A stretch of DNA of 21,957 nt from a virus: the IMG/VR virus record IMGVR_UViG_3300018418_003100, positions 1 through 21,957 of that record; one strand, 5' to 3'. Shown here in pieces: positions 9,525 through 19,800 of the stretch (its first letter is position 1; every line of letters begins with the position of its first letter). Made by a program: the position numbers and the translations under genes. The notes beneath the pieces were generated by a model. That model saw only the letters and a program-made list of their open reading frames with translations. It was not told where the DNA came from and did not search any database.

Positions 9525-10827
9525 ACCAGCACTAAGTACAATTAATACATCACAGACTTTCCAAAACTGGTTTGATAAGACCAACGAGGTTGTTAATATC
9601 TTCAGAACTGATGCAATCACAGCTTCAGGAACTGGTGATACAACAACAGGTGATGCTACATTAATTGGTGATTTCACGTCAACCAATTTAATTGCAAGTA
9701 CTCTACTTCAATCTGATACAATTGCTTCACGTACGGGTGGCGCGACAATCAACTTTAATTCAGATATTAAAATCAATGGTGCTAGTCAAACAACAGCAGA
9801 ATTTAATTTTGGTTCAGGTGGACAAGTAAGATTTACAGACGGAAGTCTCGCATGGGATGTTGGATTAGAAAATTCAAATCCTGGCAACTTTATAATCGAT
9901 ACAGGTACAGCACCTACTAAGTTTCAATTATCAACTGCAGGTACTTTATCAGTTCCAAATATTATTGTTGGTGAAGACCTGACTGTTGCAGCTGATGCTG
10001 AAGTAACAGGAACATTAACTGTAGGAACACTCTCAATTGGTGGAGGTGGTGCAGGTTTAAGTACCGATGATGTTTCTGAAGGTTCAACAAACAAATATTA
10101 CACAGATGCTAGAGCAAGAGGTGCTTTCTCAGGTGGAGACGGAATCAACATCGCAAATGATGGAACAATTTCATTTGATGGAGATGGTGAACTTCAAACT
10201 TATACAGGTAATGAGTTTATTCCTACAGGTTCTAAAACCGGAAGTGGGAGTACATTCGCTAGAGCTTATATAGATGGTGCAAATAATGTCGGTGTTGGAT
10301 TTGGAAGATTAAGATGTGATTGGTCAGGTAATACTTACGATGTATTAACTTGGATGCCAGCAGGTATTGATGTAAATGGTTATGGTCGTTTTGAAGATGA
10401 CGTAAGAGTTACAGGTGGAGATGTTGTTGTAAGAAATAGCTCTAATGATATTGTTGCGTTTATGGACCAAAACGGCAATGGTCACTTTTCAGGTGACGTA
10501 ACAACATACGGTGCTACATCAGACGAAAGATTAAAAGAAAACATCGAGCCAATTGATAATGCTTTAGCAAAAGTTTTAGAGATTAACGGATACACATTTA
10601 ACTATAAAGACAATCCTGAGAAAAGATTACCTGGTGTGATTGCTCAGGAAATTGAAAAAGTTTTACCAGAAGTAGTATATAATGTTGATAATGTAAATGG
10701 TGATGAGGAAGAATATAAAGCGGTAAGATACGCACACGTTGTTCCATTGCTAATCGAGGCAATTAAAGAATTGACAGGAAAGGTAAATGATTTAGAAAAT
10801 CGCTTAGCGAACGGCGATAATTCGTAA
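9517..10827 (+). CDS. Tail fibre protein with C-terminal peptidase S74 intramolecular chaperone
   Basis: A 436-residue trimeric-fibre-type protein. The N-terminus (LSTINTSQTFQNWFDKTNEVV) is a conserved opening of marine T4-like structural proteins, probably the attachment end. The middle is Gly/Thr-rich beta sequence and includes LSTDDVSEGSTNKYYTDARAR, a common phage fibre motif. From residue 335 comes the S74 chaperone: SDERLKENI, GVIAQEIEKVLPEVV, then a terminal helix LIEAIKELTGKVNDLENRL. Ser335 and Lys340 match the Ser/Lys dyad of the endosialidase chaperone (S-x4-K). Self-cleavage is therefore predicted just before Ser335, leaving a 334-residue mature fibre and a 102-residue released domain. 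GGAAA nine bases before the ATG lies inside the preceding gene, which it overlaps by eight bases. Confidence 0.92.
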   Translation: MAKPALSTINTSQTFQNWFDKTNEVVNIFRTDAITASGTGDTTTGDATLIGDFTSTNLIASTLLQSDTIASRTGGATINFNSDIKINGASQTTAEFNFGSGGQVRFTDGSLAWDVGLENSNPGNFIIDTGTAPTKFQLSTAGTLSVPNIIVGEDLTVAADAEVTGTLTVGTLSIGGGGAGLSTDDVSEGSTNKYYTDARARGAFSGGDGINIANDGTISFDGDGELQTYTGNEFIPTGSKTGSGSTFARAYIDGANNVGVGFGRLRCDWSGNTYDVLTWMPAGIDVNGYGRFEDDVRVTGGDVVVRNSSNDIVAFMDQNGNGHFSGDVTTYGATSDERLKENIEPIDNALAKVLEINGYTFNYKDNPEKRLPGVIAQEIEKVLPEVVYNVDNVNGDEEEYKAVRYAHVVPLLIEAIKELTGKVNDLENRLANGDNS

Positions 10828-10863
10828 TTGGTCTTATAAATAAAAAGAAAAAGGGAAGACTAA
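10828..10863 (+). promoter_or_regulatory. Inverted repeat flanking the late promoter and covering part of the giant gene's SD
   Basis: TTGGTCTT (10828-10835) can pair with AAGACTAA (10856-10863): seven Watson-Crick pairs and one G-U. The loop holds the late promoter box, and the right arm takes in the 3' half of the Shine-Dalgarno GGGAAG. A transcript begun at the late promoter would lack the left arm. Folding and function are inferred. Confidence 0.4.
10835..10842 (+). promoter_or_regulatory. T4 late promoter TATAAATA before the giant gene
   Basis: An exact T4 late promoter box, TATAAATA, lies in the 39-base gap before the 10.2 kb gene, 24 bases upstream of its ATG. The short leader and the Shine-Dalgarno GGGAAG at 10853-10858 follow directly. 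Confidence 0.8.
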
Positions 10864-10866
10864 TCA

Positions 10867-13800
10867 ATGTCAAAAATTTCAGAACTAGGTTCAATTACAG
10901 GTGCTAATACCAGGTCGGAAGACCTGTTTGTTATTGTCAACCTTGTTCAAGGTGACGATGGTACCAAGAATATTACTCGTAAAGAATTAGTCGAAGCTAT
11001 TCAATACGAGATTTTCTCAAGAATCACAATCACTGGAGGTACTATCTCCGGTGTTGTCATGTCAGACTCTAGACTTGATAATGTAATCATCGACAACTCA
11101 AACATTGAAGATACTGATTTTGTTCGTGGTTCTATTGATGATACAGCAATTACAGACAGTACTGCTAATAACATCACACAATCATATTCAACTTTCCAAT
11201 TAGGTACAATATTCGCAACTGTAGCGAATACAATGACAATTACCGATTCTGATTTCTCAGATGGTACTGCAAACAATGTCGTTATCACAAATTCTCAGTT
11301 CAATGAAGGTACTGGTAATAATGTAGTACTTACAAATTCAACCATTGATAATTCCACATTTATTAACGGTGATGTTAATAACTCTGTTATTGAAACATCC
11401 GAGTTTAATAATGGTACAATGGATACAGTTACTGGTGTTAATTTAGACATATCTAATTCAGATATTACAACATCAGATATCACAGATTCAACAGCTAACA
11501 ACTTAACGATTACAAGTTCTGAGTTTAACTCAGGAACAATGGACACTGTTACTGGTGTCGATATAACATTATCGAATTCTGAAATTAGTACAACTAATAT
11601 TCAAACTTCTAATTTCTATGAAGGCAATATTAGTAACACAGTTATCGTAACATCAGAATTCAATGATGGTACATCTAATAATGTTGTTATAACAAATTCA
11701 CAGTTTAATGATGGCACAGGAAATAATGTCACATTAACAAATTCAACCATTGACGATTCTTTAATTCAAGATAGCACCATCGCTAATACCTCATTTACAG
11801 GTACAATGAGTGATGTAACAGCAGTCAATATGACAATCACAAGTTCATCTGCTGATGGATTAGGTGCTAATAATTCTACATTCGAAAATGGTACAGTTTC
11901 TTCTTCAACATTCTCAGGTGGAGTCATTGACCAATCAAAACTTGTCGACTTTGACATGGAACTTACTAAAGAGTTCGAACCACCTATTGATGATGAAAGT
12001 TATTTCGCAATTCGAAATGAACAAACTGGTGAAACAGAACAAATTAACTTTGGTCAATTATTTGACGAAGTTTCTGCAAGAACAGCTCAAGCACTTAAAG
12101 TTCACGTTGACGCAGCTTCAGGAGACGATAAAAATCCGGGCACTCAATTAGCACCTGTTAGAACTCTTGAACGTGGTTGTGAACTTATGTTAGAAAAAGC
12201 GGGTGGTTCTTTTGACAGAAACGCATTGAACAACGCAGTTCATATGTCAGTTGGCCCAGGTGCTTATTATACAAAAGGTGAACTTGCAATTCCTGATGAC
12301 TGTTCAGTAACTTCTACTGCAGGTCAGTATGCTACGGTTATTGAAGCACTTCCAGGTTATGAAAATAATAACTGTTGGTTAGTAGGTTCAGGTAACTATG
12401 TTCAAGGTTTCGGTTATCAAAACTGGAAGATTGACAACTTCGATTTCCCAGAAGGTGGATTCGCTATTGCTTACAGACCTGGTGCTAAGTTACTCCGTTC
12501 ACCATACATCAGAGACAGTTCTCAATTATCTAACTTTAACAGGGTAGATGTTGAACCACCTCTAAACCCATATAACACCAAAGGTACACTTGACGACTTA
12601 GGTAGAGAATTTACATTAAGTAATGTTTCAAGTGTTTCTGGATTTGCGGTTGATGATGAGATTACATTCTCATCTGGTGCAGTTGGTTTCGTATCTTACG
12701 TTTCTGAACTTGCTTCTGATAATAAGATTCACGTAAGAAACTTAAAGAACAACAAAGGTTTTGCGGTTGGGGATACTATTACATCTGAATCTGGTGGTAC
12801 TGCTACAATCGACGTAATTGGTATCGACGACTTCCCTAACAGATTAGTTGGAAGAGGTGGTGGATGTCTACTTGCAGATAGAAGAGTATTAGACCCAGAT
12901 TCATTATATACTTACGTATTATGTTTCGGTTTCACACCTCGTTCTCAAAACGGTATGGGTTATGTTGCTAGGGATGGTGCTGGTGTAAACGGTATCGGTT
13001 CTCTATCCATCTTCGTACGATGCGCATTCTACGCATTGAACGGTGGACAAATGACATTGAACAACTCAGGTACTCAGTTCGGTGACATCTCAATGAGAGC
13101 TAAGGGTACAACTCAGTTCTTCGCACCTAAAGCAACCAATGCAACTATATTTGGTAACACAGTATTTGCTGACACTATTGAGAATGCTTATGACGATATC
13201 GTCGATGATATGGTTGACTATCTCACATCAAATACAGCGAACGGTGGATTAAATTACACAGGATACGATGCTGGTAAATGTGAAAGAGATACAAGAATTA
13301 TTGTTGATGGATTAGGTTATGACGTTGCATTAGATTCTAACTACTGGGGTAGATTAGCTGGTATTACATATCGTTCACCTATCTCACAAAAAGTTGTAGG
13401 TGACCAATTAGAACAAACAGTCGCAGCAAACGAATATTTACAAGACCAGATTGAAGGTATTTTCGAAGGCTCAACAAATATTATTAATAGAGCAAATACT
13501 TCAATGCAAGAACTCTTTAATGTTCTTCAATATGGTGAAGAAAACATGAACCCAATTACATGGGTTGACGACATTTATAATCCTGAAAGAACAGCAGCTA
13601 GAGAGTTAATACAAGACAATAGGTCATTTATTCAAGATGAATTAACAGATTGGATTGATAATAATGATGAGTTCTTCTCTTATGATAGTGTAGCATGTAG
13701 AAGAGATACAACTGATTATATTCTTCCAGCTGTTAAGTATGATATGTTATTGGGAACAAACTATAATGCAGTAACTGCGGGTAATGCTTATTACATGAAT

Positions 13801-16800
13801 GCAGCTGCTAAAGTAGTTGATAAACAACGTAATGAAACAATTGCAGCATATCGTCATCTTAAAGATAAAACAAACGAACTCATCGATGCAAATACAGAAA
13901 TTGGTCACGTAAGAGCTGATGAAGCATTTGACGAAATCATCGGTCAATTAGAAGGTAATGGAATTAAGTTATTACCTGAACCTGCTTCTTATACACCTAC
14001 AGATGCTTCTTATGACCACGTAAGTGGTTTAATGGAAGTTACCATAGGTGACCATGCATTTAAAGTTGGAGATGGTATCTTTATTAAAGAGAATGGAATG
14101 ACATTCTCATGTCCAGAAGATGGAACAGGAAATCCAATCAATATTTCACATCCACGTCCAAGTGACCCATTGTGGAATCAGAAATTTGATATTGTATCGA
14201 TAACACAAACAACTATAACGGTTGATGCAAAACCGGCAGGTGTCAATAAAGTACATACATTCGTAAGTGCATATAAGGACGCAATCCAAGCAGCTACTAC
14301 ATACACATGGACACCGACAGGCGGAACATATGATGCAGCAACTGGTTATATGACGTTAACTCTTGGAAGTAAGCATGGTCTATCCAAAGGTGATAGAGTA
14401 TTCTTCAAACCAGAGAGTATAACATTCTCATGTGAAGGTGATGGTACAGTTACACAATTATCACACCCAAGACCACATGACCCAACATACAAAACACCAG
14501 TAGAGATTGACTCTGTCACATCTAATTCGATTACAGTGTTAGTTGGTCCTTCAGCTTATGTTGCACCACATACATTCGTATCAGCTGATGTTAACTCAGT
14601 TATTTTAGCGAATTCTAAGATTTACTTCTCTGATGATACATCAATCACAGCAAGTAAGCGTAATGCTAGAATTCAATTACAAGAAAACAAAGAATTTATT
14701 CAAGACTTAATGCTTGGTTATATTGATTATAACTACTTTAGATATGATTCAGAAAAATGTGAGAGAGATGTTCTTAAACACATCTTACCTGCAGTTGAAA
14801 GAGATATTATTACAGGTTCAAACTATAATGCTAAACAAGCAGGTATAGCATACAGGTCTAAAACTTCTGCAGAAGATACTTGGTTAAATGAAAGACCAGA
14901 AACCGTTGGTTCAATGACAGAGTTGAAGCAATTAGTTGCTAACAACACAATCACAGACCTTGGAAGTATTCATAGGTCAAATGAATCATTCAGACAATTA
15001 ATTGATATTACAAACAGTAATGGTAAATCATATACACCTGCAGCAGGAACAACTTATGACCCAACATCTGGTAAATTAGTATTATCAATTGGTGCTCATG
15101 ATTTCGAACCTGGTCAAAACATCGTACTTGACGATGAGAGTGTTACATTTACATGTGCATTAGACGGTAATGCAACACAACATTCTTACCCAAGAAAAGG
15201 TGACCCTGCTTACAGAACACCAGTATTAATTAACAAAGTAACATCAACAACGATTGAAGTAAATGTTGGTGGATACGAAAATGGTACAGCACATACATTT
15301 GTATCAGCAACTGCTAACAGTGTTAAAGCATCTGATTACATTTCATCTTTCACACCTTCAACTGCTACATACGACCCAGCAACTGGAGTATTTGAAGCAA
15401 CAATAGGTAATCACTCATTTGAAGTAGGTGATTATGTTGAGTTGAAACCTGAAAGTATCGTATTTACATGTGCACAAGATTCAAATACAGTTGAGCATGC
15501 TTATCCAGCAACTCACCACCCTGCATATAAAACTCCAGTTAAATTAACAGGAGTAACTGCGACAACAATCACAATGAATGTTGGTGTAGGTTCTGGTGGT
15601 GCTCATACATTCGTTAGAGCTGACGTTGGTGCTATCGAGGGTGACCCAATTATTTGGACTGACCCATCTAAGTACTTAAAATATTATACACCAACAACTG
15701 CAACATACAACCCAGGAACTGGTGAAAGTGTAGTTACAATTCCAGGCCACGACTTATTAGTTGATGACTTTATCGAATTCGCACCTTACAGTTTCACATT
15801 TACATGTTCTCAAGATGGAGATGCTACTGAACATTCATATCCAAGAAAAGGAGATGGTAACTTCAATACACCAATGCAAATTACTGCAGTGAATGGTGAT
15901 GATATTACTGTCGATGTTGGAGCAGGTTCAGGTGGTACACATACATTTGTAAGAGTTTCAAACGAAGCGGTTGCTAAGGTTACAACAAATTCAGACGGAT
16001 TCTATGCCGCTCAACAATTACAAGCTAACCGTAATATGATTCAAGATGAAGTAATGGCTTATCTTGATAATAATTACTTTGTATTCGATGGTGCTAAATG
16101 TTCAAGAGATACAGGATTTATTTTAGATGCTGTAAGACGTGACGTTGCAACAGGTGCAAACTATAATGCGGTATTCAATGGATTAGGATACAGAATCGGT
16201 ACTGTCGGTGCTAACAAAGTTATTAATGACCAATTACCACAAACAACTGGTTCAATCAATTATCTTAAATCAGAAATTGCAGCTGAACTTTCTGGTAACT
16301 CATTAGCAAGAGCAAACGCAGCATTTGACGAAATTATAGACATTATCACTAACGGTTCTGCAAATGCAAACACACTAGCATTTGGTGCTAATGGTGTAAG
16401 TGCTCAAACAATCGAAGCAAGGAATGCATTACAAAATAACAGAGCATTTATCCAAGCTGAAATTACAGCTTATATTGCTCAAGAATTCCCTAACTTAAAT
16501 TACGATGTTGCTGATTGTGAAAGAGATACAGGTTATCTAGTTGATGCATTATCTTGGGATATTCAACACGGTTCTAACTCGGCTTCTATCAACTTTGCAA
16601 GATTATACTTTGAAAATGCGATTGCAGTTCTACCTGGTGACCAAAAGATACCAACAGCGAAAGCATGGCAACATATTGCTGATGTAGCATATCAAGTTGT
16701 AAGAGACCAAGCAGTCACACCTACATCTGGAAACGGTGCTTCTCAAGACCAATCATTAACTGATGTTGGAATCGCCATTGCAAATGATGTTAAAGACTTA

Positions 16801-19800
16801 GTGAATATCGTTACAGATACAATAAGAAACGAATCACTTGATTGGTTACCTGAATATATTGAACCAACAATTGAAGCAACTTATGAAGATGCTGTTAATA
16901 AGATTGATGGTCAAACAGAACCTCTTTCAATCGATGTTATCGGATATGTACAAAGAGAATGGAAAGGTTTACCATACGAAAAAGCTAAGTGTAGAAGAGA
17001 CGTTGGTCTTATTGTTGATGCTGCTTCTAAAGACATTATCTATGGTGGTAATGCAAATGTTATCGAAGCTGCTAAATACTACTTTAGACTTGACGATGAA
17101 CAATCAGCAGATTACGAACAATTAAGAAGTGTTAACGTATTACCTCTCGAAGTACTTGGTCAGTTTAAAGATACTGCCGAAGAATACAAGACAGCAAACG
17201 TTTCAGGTTTACGTACACTAACAAACATATTACCTATTGAACAACGCATTCCAACAATGGAAGCATTTAGACATTTAGCAGATGTTGCAAGTAATGTAGT
17301 ACAAGAAATTGCGATTACACCTTCAGCAAACAATGTACCTTCACAAGATACTTCAGGTACTCCGGCTGATGCAGCAACTGGTACAGCAATTCACGACCTG
17401 ATTGAAATTGTTGCTAATGTAGTTGATGATGATTCAGATGAGAACTTAACAACTACACTAGTGAGTCCAACAGTTGATTCAAACAGAACAGCAGCACGTG
17501 TTCAAATACAAAGAAACAAAGACTTTATTGCTGAAGACGTCATTGCTAAGTTGAAGAAAGATTACTACACATTCGATGGAGATAAGTGTAAGCGTGATGT
17601 TGGAATTCTTATTGATGCGGTTAAACGTGATGTACTTACAAACTCTAACTTTAACGCAGTGTTCAATGGATTAGCATATAGAATTGGAACAACTGGTGCT
17701 GATGCGGTTATTACAGAACAACTTTCAGAAACAATTAAAGCAATTGAATACACAAGAGACATTGCAGTTAACAACGTAACATCTAGCGTTGGAAAACAAA
17801 GAGCAATGACAGCATTTAATGAAATCCTTGACATCATGAAGAATGGTTCTACTAATGCTGATGCAATCACTTATGGTAGTGTTTCTCAAGCGGGTAATAA
17901 CGGTATTAATGCAAGAGAACAATTACTTAATAACAAAGCATTCTTACAAGCTGAAATCACAGCTTGGATTGCACAGAATTATGGTTCACTAGTTTATGAT
18001 TCAGCTAAGTGTGAAAGAGATTTAGGATACTTAATTGATGCTGTTATCTTTGATGCAATGCATGGTGGTAATAGTGCTTCAATTAATGATACAAAACTTT
18101 ACTTCGAAAATGCAATCAGTGTTTTACCAGAAGACCAGAGAGCACCTACAGCGGCAGCCTTTAATCATATAGGTACTGTTGCAAGAAGTGTTGTACTCGA
18201 CACCGCAGTTACTCCAACAACAGGAAACGCGGAATCACAGAACTTCTCAGCTGGGTCAGTAGGTACACCACTTGCAGATAAGATTGAAGGTCTATTTGGA
18301 TTGGTTGCAACAGCAATTTCTGATAACGGATTAGAAGTTAACCCAGATGTTGAAGAACCAAATACAACATTCTACACTGATGAACTCGCATCTTACGTAG
18401 AATTAGACGCAAGTAAAGAAGCAATTCAAGACGGAATCCTTGCTTATCTTGCAAGATACTTTGACATTCTTCCATACAGCGAAGCAAAATGTAGAAGAGA
18501 TGTTGGATATATCCTTGACGGAGTATCACATGACATTCAATACGGTGGTAATGCAGCTACATTAAATAACGCATATCTCTACTTTGATAATGCAGTAAAT
18601 ACCTTGCCTAAAGAACAAAGAGCTGCAAGTAAAGAAGCATTTACTCATGTCGCTAATGTTGTAGAACATGTTGTTAGAAGAATGGAAGTAGACCAATCAC
18701 GTTGGATTAAACAAACATTCGGAGTTCAAACAGCAACTTATGACCCAGTAACTGGAATCATGGTTGTAACAACAAAAGCTCCACACGGATTAACAACAGA
18801 CGATTACGTCATCGTTGAAGATGAGGGTATAACATTTAGTTGTGGTGGTAGTGTTGAAATATCACATCCAAGACCAGATATTGACCCAAATCATAGACAA
18901 CCTTTAAGAATTACCGCGGTAACTAACCAGACATTTACAGTAAATGCTGGATATGCCAAAGGATACGCTGGTGCTCATACATTTGTAAGTGCTTTACCTA
19001 ACGCTATTCTCCACATTGAAAACCAAATCTACAAGCAAGATATGTCACAAATTGCTGGTGACCCAGAGATTGCAATTAGAGCTAAAAACCTAGTCAATAT
19101 TATTTCTAATGTAGTCGATAAGGGTTCTTATGTAGACTTCCCGAATAGAGTAGACCCACTACAAACATGGCAGGCACAACCTTTCATTGATTCGAAAGAA
19201 TTAATCGAAGATGCAAGTACTGGTTTAGCAACTTCTGTTCTGAATTACATTTCAAATGTTCATAATGGATTGAGTTTCCCAGAAGCTAAGTGTAGAAGAG
19301 ATATTGGATACTTACTAGACGCTATCTCTCATGATGTTCAGTATGATGGAAACATCGCTACACTAACAGCAACTAAGATTTATTTTGAAAATGGTATCAG
19401 CGTATTACCTGCAGACACAAGAACTCAAACTGCAGACATATACAATTACTTAGGAACAGTTCTTGATGCGGTCGTACAAGAAGATAACAGTGTTGCTAAT
19501 ACAACATACACATCGACAACTCAAGATTTACTTGGAACACCTGCAACAGCGATTGAAGGTGGAAGGGTTAGTGACTTAATAGGAATCGTTGAAGACGCAA
19601 TACGTGCTGACAACTTAGATTCATTACCACTTCCTGTTGAACCTACAATTGCATGGGTTGACACAGGTATTCAAGGTGCAGCTCAACAGATTGAAGATAA
19701 TACTGAATCACTTGCTGATGAATTAATCTACTACATTAGACAAGAGTTTGATGTACTTGATTATAACAGAGCTAAGTGTAGAAGAGATATTGGATACTTA

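Noticed and set aside
9390-9686. 98-codon reverse-strand frame with hydrophobic, holin-like stretches
   Set aside because: It is antisense to the coiled-coil and fibre genes across their overlap. The hydrophobic look comes from reverse-complementing Lys/Glu/Asn-rich codons. No ribosome binding site or promoter supports it, and all other genes run forward.
10911-10926. Perfect hairpin CAGGTC-GGAA-GACCTG with a GNRA-type loop in codons 15-20 of the giant gene
   Set aside because: A six-pair stem with a four-base loop is expected by chance several times in 22 kb, and there is no U-run or other terminator feature.
11001-11546. Reverse-strand frames of 95 and 83 codons
   Set aside because: They mirror the repeated Ser/Thr/Asn codons of the giant gene and have no independent start signals.
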